The notes beneath the pieces were generated by a model that saw only the letters and a list, made by a program, of their open reading frames with translations, was not told the DNA's origin and made no database searches. Positions 18,591-26,213 of a DNA stretch of 64,000 nucleotides are shown here, in pieces (the first letter of the stretch is position 1; every line of letters begins with the position of its first letter). Both the position numbers and the translations under genes were made by a program. The DNA comes from Actinomycetaceae bacterium. GTDB lineage: Bacteria; Actinomycetota; Actinomycetes; Actinomycetales; Actinomycetaceae. The DNA lies in contig JAQYTG010000005.1 of assembly GCA_028724905.1 (NCBI GenBank), positions 1 to 64,000 on the forward strand, read 5' to 3'.

Positions 18591-20466
18591 TAGGGCAGTG
18601 AGCGGTAGGGAATCATCAGGGCGCAGAGTTGGCTCGCGCTCACGAGGGCGGGCTCCGCTCAATGCTGCTCTTTCACATACCAGTGCGAACTCAGCTGCAA
18701 CGCAGGCTGCTCAGCGTGCCACGCGAGCTACTTCGCCGTCGCAAAGCGCGAGTGAGGTTATCGGTCAGGCCGATTCTGGCAATGAGGATTCGCAGGCTGT
18801 GGCACAGGATCAGGGAATATCAGCGGAGCGCTCGCGCGTCACGCAGAGCCTTTCAGCTGAACAAAACCTATCAGCGGGGCACAACGCCTCAACAAGGTAT
18901 AACCTCTCAACAGGGCGTAACGCCTTAACGGAGTGTAACGCCTCAGTGGAAAGTAACGCCTCAACAGGGAGCAGAAATTCGGCTCGGCAACCTGTTCCAA
19001 CTGAGCATAAACAATCAACTGACCAGGGCATCCTCGCGGGGCAGGCTCTCGCTCTGCAGGCAGATCCCGATTACGACGGCTCATGGGCGGGCAGCGATTT
19101 CGAGCGGGAAGTGCGTTCCTCGCTGCGGCGTGTGGGTGATCTTTCCAGTGGATCACACGAAGAAGATGCCGACGTCGAATACCGTCAGCTTCGCCTAGAG
19201 AAAGTGGTGCTGGTAGGTGTGTGGAGCCAGGGGAGTATGACGCAGGTGGAAGATTCTCTGCGCGAACTTGCAGCTCTGGCTCAAACGGCGGGGGCACAGG
19301 TGCTCGATGGGGTATTGCAGCATCGCCCTATGCCAGATCCAGCCACCTATCTCGGATCAGGCAAAGCGCGTGAACTGGCAGATATTGTGCGCTCACTCGG
19401 AGCAGACACAGTGATCACAGATTCGGAGCTTGCTCCCTCACAGCGGCGTGCGTTGGAAGACATCGTGGGCGTCAAGGTGATTGATCGGACGGCATTGATC
19501 CTCGATATTTTTGCGCAGCACGCAAAATCTCGCGAAGGCAAGGCTCAAGTGGAGCTCGCCCAGCTCAGCTATCTTCTGCCGCGTTTGCGTGGCTGGGGTG
19601 AATCTATGAGCCGCCAGGCTGGTGGTCGCGTGGCTGGCGGTGCGGGAATCGGCTCGCGCGGCCCAGGGGAGACGAAAATCGAGCTAGATCGGCGCAGAAT
19701 CCGCACTCGGATGGCTAAGCTCCGCCGCGATCTAGCCACGATGAAATCCGGCAGAGCCACGCGCCGGCTCAATCGTGCTCGGCATCGGATTCCCTCCGTC
19801 GTAGTGATTGGATACACGAATGCGGGCAAATCTTCGCTGATGAACGTGATGACCGACGCGGGCGTGCTGGTGGAAAATGCGCTTTTTGCCACGCTCGATC
19901 CAACGGTACGCAAAGCCCGCACCAGCGATGGGCGATTTTTTACTATCACCGACACGGTTGGTTTTGTGCGTTCGCTGCCGACACAGCTCGTTGAGGCTTT
20001 CCGCTCTACGCTCGAAGAGGTTTCGAGCGCAGATTTGATTGTGCACGTGGTGGATGCCTCGCACGCCGATCCGGTGGGGCAAGTGCAGGCCGTGCATGAG
20101 GTGCTGCGCGACATAGATCACGCTTTAGATATTCCTGAACTTATTGTGCTGTCGAAAGCCGATCTGGCCAGCCCTGTGAGCCTTGCAAGTTTGCGCAGCC
20201 GCTTCGACAATTCGGTGACGGTGAGCGCCCTAACGGGCTTGGGGATCTCGGAGTTACGTGCAGCAATTGAGAGGCTCTTGCCGCGTCCAAGCCAGGAGAT
20301 TGTGGCGATGATTCCCTATGATCGCGGGGAATTAGTGGCACGGGCGCACGCTGAGGGAGACGTGCTGAGCGAGGAATTTACGGCGGAGGGTACGCGGCTT
20401 CATGCCCGCGTGCTGCCGGATCTTTTCCACGAGCTCAGCCGTTACGCTCGTGGGGAAAGTGCATGA
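18538..20466 (+). CDS. hflX: GTPase HflX
   Basis: A ribosome-binding GTPase that splits stalled or stressed 70S ribosomes. The HflX N-domain (residues ~220-390) includes QHRPMPDPATYLGSGKARELADI and GGRVAGGAGIGSRGPGETKIELDRRRI. The G domain has G1 GYTNAGKSS near residue 425, TLDPTVRKARTSDGRFFTITDTVGFVRSLPTQLVEAF and LSKAD. An unusual ~200-residue leader contains an 18-bp tandem repeat (18865-18972). The start is uncertain: ATG 18538 inside miaA, or GTG 18598. The ATGA at its end couples it to the helicase gene. Confidence 0.95.
   Translation: MTLRNTGLRKTFTRKRSDRAVSGRESSGRRVGSRSRGRAPLNAALSHTSANSAATQAAQRATRATSPSQSASEVIGQADSGNEDSQAVAQDQGISAERSRVTQSLSAEQNLSAGHNASTRYNLSTGRNALTECNASVESNASTGSRNSARQPVPTEHKQSTDQGILAGQALALQADPDYDGSWAGSDFEREVRSSLRRVGDLSSGSHEEDADVEYRQLRLEKVVLVGVWSQGSMTQVEDSLRELAALAQTAGAQVLDGVLQHRPMPDPATYLGSGKARELADIVRSLGADTVITDSELAPSQRRALEDIVGVKVIDRTALILDIFAQHAKSREGKAQVELAQLSYLLPRLRGWGESMSRQAGGRVAGGAGIGSRGPGETKIELDRRRIRTRMAKLRRDLATMKSGRATRRLNRARHRIPSVVVIGYTNAGKSSLMNVMTDAGVLVENALFATLDPTVRKARTSDGRFFTITDTVGFVRSLPTQLVEAFRSTLEEVSSADLIVHVVDASHADPVGQVQAVHEVLRDIDHALDIPELIVLSKADLASPVSLASLRSRFDNSVTVSALTGLGISELRAAIERLLPRPSQEIVAMIPYDRGELVARAHAEGDVLSEEFTAEGTRLHARVLPDLFHELSRYARGESA
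18865..18972 (+). repeat. 18-bp tandem repeat inside hflX, six copies
   Basis: Six imperfect 18-base units begin at 18865, 18883, 18901, 18919, 18937 and 18955, with consensus AACGCCTCAACAGGGNNT. The reading frame is kept, giving hexapeptides such as NASTRY, NLSTGR, NALTEC, NASVES and NASTGS. It lies in the non-conserved N-terminal extension of HflX. Confidence 0.88.
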
Positions 20467-22553
20467 GCGACGGTCAAGGCAGGGGACACGCGGAGATTGA
20501 GTGTGCTGACGACGAGCATAGGCGTGACGACAGCGCCGGCGGTGTCGAGGTGGCAGCTAGTGTGGAGGAGGGCGCAGAAACTGCCAGCATTCCTGAAGTA
20601 GCTGATATAGCTCAGATGTCGCTAGATGTACTGCGGAGCTTAGTGGCAGATTTCGGCGGGCAGAGCCGGCCAGGGCAAGAGCAGATGGTGCAAGCGGTAG
20701 CTCATGCGTTGGAAAACTCCGAGCACCTATTGGTGCAAGCGGGCACCGGCACGGGAAAATCCCTCGCCTATCTTGTGCCCACGCTGCTCTGGTGTGCCAG
20801 GGAGCAGCGCCGTGCGATCATCTCCACGGCCACGCTCGCTTTGCAGCGCCAGATTATTGAACACGATGCTCCACTGGTGGCAGCAGCAGTGGGAAAAATC
20901 GTTGGCCGCACCCCGAAAGTGGCGCTGCTCAAGGGCTGGAACAACTATGCGTGCCTGCGTAAAGTAGCGGGAGGATATCCCGAAGATGGCGCACTCATCT
21001 CTCGTATTGAAGCTGAGTATGGCGATGTAGAAGGTACGAGCACCGGCAAAGAGGTGGCGCGTGCCCGTGAGTGGGCATTGGAATCGGCGAGTGGAGATCG
21101 AGATGAGCTGGTGCCTGGCGTCAGCGATAGAGCGTGGGCACAAGTGTCGCTGCCGAAACGTGAATGTATCGGGGAAAGTTGCCCGCTGAGCGCCTCGTGC
21201 TTTCCCACTCTCGCTCGTTTTGCTGCGGAAGAAGCGGATGTCGTCGTCACGAATCATTCCCTGATCGGTGTGCAGAGCTCTGGGACGGCAGTGCTTCCGC
21301 CTACTGATGCGTATGTGATTGATGAGGCTCACGTACTGGTAGAGCGGGTGACGGGGCAGCTCACGGCATCGTTGAGTCACTTTGATGTGGGTGGTGTGGC
21401 GCGTCTGTTGCGCCGTGCGGGGCTTGACGACCTGATGCTTGATGCCAGTGCAGAGGAAATCGAGGCAGTGCTCAAAGATCTGCCGCCTGAACGCTTGAGA
21501 GCTATGCCGGATGATCTTGCCGATGCGCTCGTCCGTCTGCTGGGGAGAGTGCAGGAGGGGCTGGAGAATGTGGATGCCATGAAAGTGCATGGCGAAGAGC
21601 AGGTGACGCTGCGCCAGATTTTACGTACTCGTCTGGCAGATATTGCGCAGATCGTGGAGCGGGTGATGGCGGAGCCGCTAGCTGGCGGTGATCTGGTGGC
21701 TTGGCACAGTCTCTACGGCGAGACGGATTATCTCAATGCTGCTCCACTCGACGTTTCTCGGGCGATTGCGCATCACATTTTTGCTGATACTCCGGCAGTG
21801 CTCACCTCTGCCACGCTGAAAATCGGGGGTTCGTTCGAGCCGATTGCTACTCGCGTGGGTTTTGATGGTCCAGATCAAGGCTCGTGGGAGGGGCTGGATG
21901 TGGGGACGCCGTTTGCCCACGATAAGCAGGGAATCTTGTATGTGGCAGCGCATCTGCCCGAGCCGAATAGAGATGGCTATGGGAGCGAGCAGCTGCAGGA
22001 AATCCTGGAGTTGGTAGAGGCCAGCCAGGGCGGGGCTCTCGGGCTGTTTACGTCGCGCGCAGGAGCTGAGCGAGCCACGGAGTTTATGCGTGAGCATTCG
22101 CGGCTGCCAGTGCTGTGCCAAGGAGATGATCAGCTCCCCACCTTAATCCGTGAATTTGCTGCGCATGACGGCACGAGTCTCTTCGGCACGATGGCTCTCT
22201 GGCAAGGCGTAGACGTGCCTGGGCGCACGCTGCGCTTGGTGGTGATTGATCGAATCCCGTTTCCCAGGCCCAATGAACCGCTGACGCAGGCGCGCTCTGA
22301 AGCTGTGCAGGCTCGGCGTGGCAATGCGTTCATGGAGGTCTCTGCCACGCAGGCCGCTTTGCTACTCGCCCAGGGGGCAGGGAGGTTGTTGCGCAGCGTG
22401 AATGATCGCGGCGTCGTGGCAGTGCTCGACCCGCGTTTGCGCACGAAGCGCTACGCGAGCTATTTACTTACCACGATGCCGAATATGTGGCGAACCACGG
22501 ATGCACGCCTCGTCCGTGAAGCGTTGGCACGCTTGGCCGCGGACGGGGAGTGA
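20463..22553 (+). CDS. ATP-dependent DNA helicase, DinG/YoaA family
   Basis: A superfamily 2 helicase of the iron-sulfur XPD/DinG group, acting in DNA repair or replication-conflict resolution. Q-motif region SRPGQEQMVQAVAHAL; Walker A AGTGTGKSLAYL near residue 92; four-cysteine FeS region including CIGESCPLSASCF from residue ~235; DEAH at 287-290; motif VI GAGRLLRSVNDRGVVAVLDPRL. 696 aa, ATG overlapping the hflX stop. No exonuclease domain is fused. Exact orthology to DinG or YoaA is not decidable here. Confidence 0.93.
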   Translation: MSDGQGRGHAEIECADDEHRRDDSAGGVEVAASVEEGAETASIPEVADIAQMSLDVLRSLVADFGGQSRPGQEQMVQAVAHALENSEHLLVQAGTGTGKSLAYLVPTLLWCAREQRRAIISTATLALQRQIIEHDAPLVAAAVGKIVGRTPKVALLKGWNNYACLRKVAGGYPEDGALISRIEAEYGDVEGTSTGKEVARAREWALESASGDRDELVPGVSDRAWAQVSLPKRECIGESCPLSASCFPTLARFAAEEADVVVTNHSLIGVQSSGTAVLPPTDAYVIDEAHVLVERVTGQLTASLSHFDVGGVARLLRRAGLDDLMLDASAEEIEAVLKDLPPERLRAMPDDLADALVRLLGRVQEGLENVDAMKVHGEEQVTLRQILRTRLADIAQIVERVMAEPLAGGDLVAWHSLYGETDYLNAAPLDVSRAIAHHIFADTPAVLTSATLKIGGSFEPIATRVGFDGPDQGSWEGLDVGTPFAHDKQGILYVAAHLPEPNRDGYGSEQLQEILELVEASQGGALGLFTSRAGAERATEFMREHSRLPVLCQGDDQLPTLIREFAAHDGTSLFGTMALWQGVDVPGRTLRLVVIDRIPFPRPNEPLTQARSEAVQARRGNAFMEVSATQAALLLAQGAGRLLRSVNDRGVVAVLDPRLRTKRYASYLLTTMPNMWRTTDARLVREALARLAADGE

Positions 22554-22759
22554 ATCCTGCCAGTCGGGTTGCAGCTGCGTGGCTCGGCCTCGCGCAAGCC
22601 TCGGCGTCAGTGAGTTCACGCAAACAATCGGCGTCAGTCGCCTTACGCAAAGAAGCCTTACGCAAAGAATTGGCATCGGCTGCCGTCACCCAAACGCAAA
22701 ACGATCCATCGCATACCAACGATTCATTATGCGCAAACGACATCCGCAAGTGTTTGCGT
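22554..22759. other. Intergenic segment with repeated CGCAAA motifs
   Basis: CCTTACGCAAAGAA occurs twice in tandem (about 22641-22668). Related TACGCAAA, CACGCAAAC and GCGCAAACG copies occur along 22615-22740, with TTTGCGT copies just beyond, inside the 3' end of the next minus-strand gene. No credible gene lies here. Confidence 0.5.
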
Positions 22760-23242
22760 TTATGCTCGGTTCGCGCCGTTTTTTCGTTCTTCTCGCATTT
22801 GGTTTGCGTAGAACGCGAGCGAGGGTAGATAGACGACGTTGAATGGGAAGATGCTTCTTTCTGAGATATCGGCTTCCCACGTCTGCTTCTGGCCGTCCAC
22901 GTCCCAGCTAATGAGTGCGGTGCGGGATTTTTCTTTGACTTTAAAATCGCTCATGCTATCCCAGGGGTGAAGCTGAAGACGAGCTGTATCTGTGGGGGAG
23001 ATGGATGCTAGTTCGGTGACGCCGTCAGGGTTGATAACGTAGAGTCCGCTGTTGTTGGCCAGCAGTATTCGGATGCTGGCAGCGTCGCTTGCTGTTTCTT
23101 GGGTAGATGCTAGAAAGTGGCTTATTTTTCCCAGTAGCGTGCGGTGTTCTCGGGCGACGACGAAGTTTGATGCCGTCACGATGTCGTGACTCTTAGTGAA
23201 AGAGGCAATTTCTTCTTCGGAAATTTTTCGGATGATTCCCAT
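22760..23242 (-). CDS. Hypothetical protein, PH-like domain possible
   Basis: A 160-aa soluble protein (MGIIRKISEEEIASFTKSHDIVTASNFVVAREHRTLLGK...) with alternating strand-like segments such as SIRILLANNSGLYVINPDGVTELASISPTDTARLQLHPWD and RTALISWDVDGQKQTWEADIS. This resembles small bacterial PH-like domains that carry a LLxT-type strand pattern, but the match is by feel. The ATG at 23242 has AGGAA upstream. Its promoter region faces palindrome A (23312-23357), which lies 70-115 bases upstream of its start, so it might share the control of the peptide-kinase operon. Confidence 0.65.
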   Translation of the reverse strand: MGIIRKISEEEIASFTKSHDIVTASNFVVAREHRTLLGKISHFLASTQETASDAASIRILLANNSGLYVINPDGVTELASISPTDTARLQLHPWDSMSDFKVKEKSRTALISWDVDGQKQTWEADISERSIFPFNVVYLPSLAFYANQMREERKNGANRA

Positions 23243-23311
23243 AGCCGTTCCTGTTGATTGGTGTCGGTTGCATTCTGACGTATCGACGTTACCAAGAGCG
23301 GAGGGGCAATT

Positions 23312-23357
23312 GATACCGTCATGTGTCGGTATAAATTGACCGACACATGACGGTATC
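23312..23357. promoter_or_regulatory. Palindrome A: 19-8-19 inverted repeat, putative operator
   Basis: The left arm is GATACCGTCATGTGTCGGT, the loop is ATAAATTG and the right arm is the exact reverse complement. The 44-base core recurs unchanged at 25696-25739. Each arm is itself an imperfect dyad (ACCGnCAnnTGnCGGT within ACCGTCATGTGTCGGT), so two protein dimers could bind with centres 24 bp apart. It lies in a divergent intergenic region, where no transcript ends, so it cannot be a terminator of a preceding gene. A -10-like TATTCT (23378-23383) begins 20 nt after it and no good -35 is present. This suits activation from this site. The regulator is probably the response regulator at 24974. 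Confidence 0.8.
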
Positions 23358-23555
23358 GTGCGTGCTAGATTTTGCTCTATTCTGGCTTCATCGCGTGGAA
23401 ATAGGCGATTTTCGCTAGCGATATGGAGCCGCTGAAGCAGCGGGTACAGACGCAGACGTCTACTGTAGCGTTCGCATCACACTCAGCGGAGCCAATGAAT
23501 GGTAACTACGCTGAGCACTGTGCGGTGCTCGGTGTGGAGGAAAAGAGGGGGAATC

Positions 23556-23816
23556 ATGTATCGGGTATTCGTGCTGGTAACGGCGGTCTGTAGTGTGTTG
23601 ACTTGTGGTGTGCTGAAGCCGAGCTTTGCCGTGCCTGCTGAGGTGCAGAGGGCTGTGCGAGATTCGGTGCCTTATGCTGCTCGTGCGCTGCCTACCAGTG
23701 GTGTTGATGGTGGCAGTGTCAGTGAGTGGACACATGGGTCGATAAAGCTTGATGTGTCGTTAAGATGCCTTTTGACACCTCAAGATCCTGATTGTATTAA
23801 ACATCGTAAAGGCTAA
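23556..23816 (+). CDS. Small secreted peptide precursor, candidate signal peptide of the bacteriocin locus
   Basis: 86 aa from an ATG preceded by AGAGGGGG. The first 25 residues form a Sec signal (RVFVLVTAVCSVLTCGVLKPSFA), with a likely cut after SFA. The mature part is about 61 residues with two cysteines, in RCLLTPQDPDC, spaced to form a small loop. It does not match a family I know. It starts the unit that continues 7 bases later with the histidine kinase and response regulator, so it could be the ligand sensed by the kinase, a co-bacteriocin or an immunity factor. Function is inference only. Confidence 0.7.
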   Translation: MYRVFVLVTAVCSVLTCGVLKPSFAVPAEVQRAVRDSVPYAARALPTSGVDGGSVSEWTHGSIKLDVSLRCLLTPQDPDCIKHRKG

Positions 23817-23823
23817 TATGTAG

Positions 23824-24981
23824 ATGGGTATGTACCGTGCGCACGCAAAAATTTTCCCTATAGCGTCAACGACAGGTAAAAAGACGAGTGCTATGCATAA
23901 AGTAGTGTTTTGTGCTAGTGCCGTCTTGATTGTACTTGTGGAACTTCTAGATGATGTAGACCGAAGTTTTGCGCTATCAGCTCCGGAAAGCCTGGCGTTG
24001 TGCTTACTTGGAGTGTTGCTGGCGGCCGGTGCATTTTTTCCCGTTGCCTCGGGGCTGCTGTACATTGCGTTGCTGGTGTGGACTTCTGTTTTTGGTGATA
24101 TCTTTGCTTTTCCCATTTTAGGGTTGTATTTGATCGTGGGCGCGTGGATTCTCAGTTCTCGCACCATACTTGCCATCATCGTGCTAGCGCTGACGGAAAC
24201 AATCTGGATCGTGCTATCGCCGGTGCACGTGTCGCAGGCAGTTAGCGCTCTGGTGGGCAGCGGTATTACGCTCGCTGTGAGTTTTATGCTGCGACTGTGG
24301 AAAATGAAAAACGCTCAAGCAGCTTCTGAAGCTCAGCAGGCTCGAGAGCAAGCTGCGCAGGCCAGTATGACGGTGCGCAGGCAGCTCGCTCAAGAGCTTC
24401 ACGATACGATTGCCAAAGATCTGGCTCGCATAGCCCTCATGGCTCAGGAATTCAAGGCGGCGGGGAGTGTGAGCGCCGATGAGCTGGGTGCGCTGGCTGA
24501 TATGGCTGCAGCTGCCTCGCGCCGCATTCGTCCCACGATTATGGATTTGGATAGGGCGAGCTACAGGGAGAGTGCGTCGCAGACGATCTCGTTGGTGGTC
24601 AAAATGCTCTCCACTCGTGCTATTGAGTTGGATGTGTCTGCGGCTGCTGATATGGATGAACTGTTTGAACGTGAGCAGATCTTGGTACTAACGACTGTCA
24701 TTCGAGAGGGAGCGACGAACATTTTGAAGTATGCTCCAGCTGGTTCCCAGGCGAGTCTTACGTGCGGCATTGATGAGAAAGGATCGGCTATTACTGTGAG
24801 TATGGGCAACGATATTGCCGATGAAATCAATACAGACGTGACTGGAGGGTTTGGGCTGGCCAACTTAGAGCAGCAGGTAGCCAGTGTGGGTGGAGAGCTC
24901 TCTTACGGGAGCTTTGAGAAACGCTGGATTTTGTATGCCACTATCCCGTTGAGCGAAAAAGAGGGAGCGGAAAATGAGTGA
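23824..24981 (+). CDS. Sensor histidine kinase, NarL/LuxR-partner type (HisKA_3)
   Basis: A membrane-bound kinase of 385 aa. The N-terminal half has about five or six hydrophobic helices (~residues 25-157) and no large extracellular domain, as in peptide-sensing or bacteriocin-linked kinases. Dimerisation/phospho-acceptor helix RRQLAQELHDTIAKDLARIAL (His in ELHD, ~residue 197). Catalytic domain has REGATNILKYA (N box) and GGFGLANLEQQV (G box). ATG at 23824 or 23830. It overlaps the response regulator by 8 bases, so the two are translated together. It probably senses the peptide encoded just upstream. Confidence 0.92.
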   Translation: MGMYRAHAKIFPIASTTGKKTSAMHKVVFCASAVLIVLVELLDDVDRSFALSAPESLALCLLGVLLAAGAFFPVASGLLYIALLVWTSVFGDIFAFPILGLYLIVGAWILSSRTILAIIVLALTETIWIVLSPVHVSQAVSALVGSGITLAVSFMLRLWKMKNAQAASEAQQAREQAAQASMTVRRQLAQELHDTIAKDLARIALMAQEFKAAGSVSADELGALADMAAAASRRIRPTIMDLDRASYRESASQTISLVVKMLSTRAIELDVSAAADMDELFEREQILVLTTVIREGATNILKYAPAGSQASLTCGIDEKGSAITVSMGNDIADEINTDVTGGFGLANLEQQVASVGGELSYGSFEKRWILYATIPLSEKEGAENE

Positions 24982-25639
24982 AGAAATTCGGATACTTATC
25001 GCCGATGATGACGAGATAATCCGAGATGCTCTGTCTAATCTTCTGAATTGTGAAGAAGGAATGAAGGTAGTAACGGCAGTAGCTGATGGAGTGCAGGCTC
25101 TTAAAGAAATGAGGGAGCATATCATAGATGTGGCACTCATTGATGTGGATATGCCGGTGTTAGATGGAATCAAGACGGCGAGCATCATAAGGCAGACGTA
25201 TCCAGATGTGACGGTGGTGATGCTCACCGCTTTTGAGCAGGAGGGGTCTTTTGAACAAGCTGTTGCCCAAGGGGTGCACGGTTTTCTCACCAAAGACATT
25301 CCAGCTCCGCAGCTTGCTGAGCTTATTAGGCAAGCTCACTCTGGGCGGGTAGTTATGGGGCCGCGTCCTATGGAAATTCTTACTCAGGCCTACGCGGCAA
25401 CGGCGTACAACAAAGTTCGCTACGCTACGTTCGTCGCTGACGTAGAGGCTTTGCCGACTCATCTGAGGTCTACTTTTGATCTTCTTTTGGAAGCGCGCAC
25501 AAACAAGGAAATTGCTGAAATTTTACACATGAGCCCGAAGACGATTCGCTCCTACGTTTCAGATATCCTCACCCGCACGGGTTTTTCTAGCAGGGGAGAG
25601 CTCGCTATTGCGGCTGTGAGAGCAGGCCTTGATCGGTAG
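24974..25639 (+). CDS. Response regulator, REC plus LuxR-type HTH (NarL/FixJ family)
   Basis: 221 aa. The receiver domain has the acidic pair in LIADDDE, phospho-acceptor D57 in ALIDVDMP, switch Thr in VVMLTAF and Lys in FLTKDIP. The C-terminal LuxR helix-turn-helix (LLLEARTNKEIAEILHMSPKTIRSYVSDILTRTGFSSRGELAIAAV) reads DNA. It is the cognate partner of the overlapping kinase. The only duplicated, promoter-linked palindromes nearby are A and B, upstream of its own operon and of the bacteriocin operon, so I infer that it binds both and drives a feed-forward loop. Confidence 0.94.
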   Translation: MSEEIRILIADDDEIIRDALSNLLNCEEGMKVVTAVADGVQALKEMREHIIDVALIDVDMPVLDGIKTASIIRQTYPDVTVVMLTAFEQEGSFEQAVAQGVHGFLTKDIPAPQLAELIRQAHSGRVVMGPRPMEILTQAYAATAYNKVRYATFVADVEALPTHLRSTFDLLLEARTNKEIAEILHMSPKTIRSYVSDILTRTGFSSRGELAIAAVRAGLDR

Positions 25640-25694
25640 CACAGATGCTGATAGTGGGGAGACTCAGCCATCACCGCAACGTAGTAGAGCCAGA

Positions 25695-25740
25695 TATACC
25701 GTCATGTGTCGGTATAAATTGACCGACACATGACGGTATA
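25695..25740. promoter_or_regulatory. Palindrome B: 19-8-19 inverted repeat, putative operator of the bacteriocin operon
   Basis: The arm is TATACCGTCATGTGTCGGT, the loop is ATAAATTG and the second arm is the exact reverse complement. It is identical to palindrome A over 44 bases. It begins 55 bases after the response regulator stop and ends 128 bases before the bacteriocin start. A -10-like TCTAAT (25761-25766) begins 20 nt after the palindrome, the same spacing as at palindrome A. Confidence 0.82.
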
Positions 25741-25770
25741 CAGGAGAGCATTTCGTCGTATCTAATAGTT

Positions 25771-25799
25771 GTAGGCACCGTTTCGGGGGCGGTGCCTAC
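25771..25799 (+). promoter_or_regulatory. GC-rich hairpin at the predicted 5' end of the bacteriocin mRNA
   Basis: A 10-bp perfect stem GTAGGCACCG / CGGTGCCTAC (25771-25780 with 25790-25799) and a 9-nt loop, with no T-run after it. If transcription starts about 7 nt after the TCTAAT hexamer, this stem sits at the very 5' end of the transcript, where it would protect the message. Alternatively it is a weak terminator for the response regulator message. It shares the GGCACCG/CGGTGCC core with the ssrA terminator. Confidence 0.6.
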
Positions 25800-25824
25800 G
25801 CAGATAAAATGCGTCCAATGGATA

Positions 25825-25850
25825 TTGGTCAATGGTTCGCAATTGACCAA
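25825..25850 (+). promoter_or_regulatory. 9-8-9 dyad just before the bacteriocin ribosome binding site
   Basis: TTGGTCAAT, loop GGTTCGCA, ATTGACCAA. It ends 6 bases before the AAGGAG that serves the bacteriocin gene. AATTGACCAACCAATG resembles AATTGACCGACACATG in palindromes A and B. It could be a second operator or a leader stem affecting translation. Confidence 0.55.
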
Positions 25851-25868
25851 CCAATGAAGGAGAATACT

Positions 25869-26165
25869 ATGAAAAATGGTATAAAGAAAATCCTGGCAGC
25901 TGGCTGTGTATGTGCTTCGTTGCTCGGAGTAGGAGCCGGTGCTGCCTATGCAGATACTGTCTATTACAAAGGTAGCGCAGTTGCCTGGGATCACGGTCGC
26001 TGGGCTGGCCTCTGGAGTTTTTCGGACGTCCAGTCCACCGTCTATGAACATTCAGCCACCGCTAATACGACCTCTTCTGGATGGCAACAGCCTGGTGTGA
26101 AGGCCAGCGCTAAACAGTTTGTTGGCCCAGGTAAAGCCACGGCCTACTGGAATTGTCGCGGATAG
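25869..26165 (+). CDS. Lactococcin 972-family bacteriocin precursor
   Basis: 98 aa. A Sec signal (MKNGIKKILAAGCVCASLL...GAAYA) is cut before DTVYY, leaving a mature protein of 70 residues. The mature part shows the lactococcin 972 pattern: Trp/Gly-rich start (VAWDHGRWAGLWSFSD), the VYEHSATA block, SGW...GVKASAKQF, then GPGKATAYWNC at the C-terminus. Family members are unmodified secreted proteins; lactococcin 972 itself blocks septum formation through lipid II. Strong AAGGAG before the ATG at 25869. It is first in a three-gene operon with its membrane protein and ABC ATPase. Confidence 0.92.
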   Translation: MKNGIKKILAAGCVCASLLGVGAGAAYADTVYYKGSAVAWDHGRWAGLWSFSDVQSTVYEHSATANTTSSGWQQPGVKASAKQFVGPGKATAYWNCRG

Positions 26166-26213
26166 TCCTAGAAGTAGGAGATAAAGAAGAGTGCGTCGTC
26201 ATGGTGGTGTGAT

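Noticed and set aside
22402..22842. Plus-strand frame overlapping the dinG-like gene end
   Set aside because: It begins inside the helicase gene, continues through repeats and lies antisense to the gene at 22760-23242.
23312..23357. Palindrome A as a transcription terminator
   Set aside because: It lies between divergent genes, where no transcript ends, and no T-run follows either arm.
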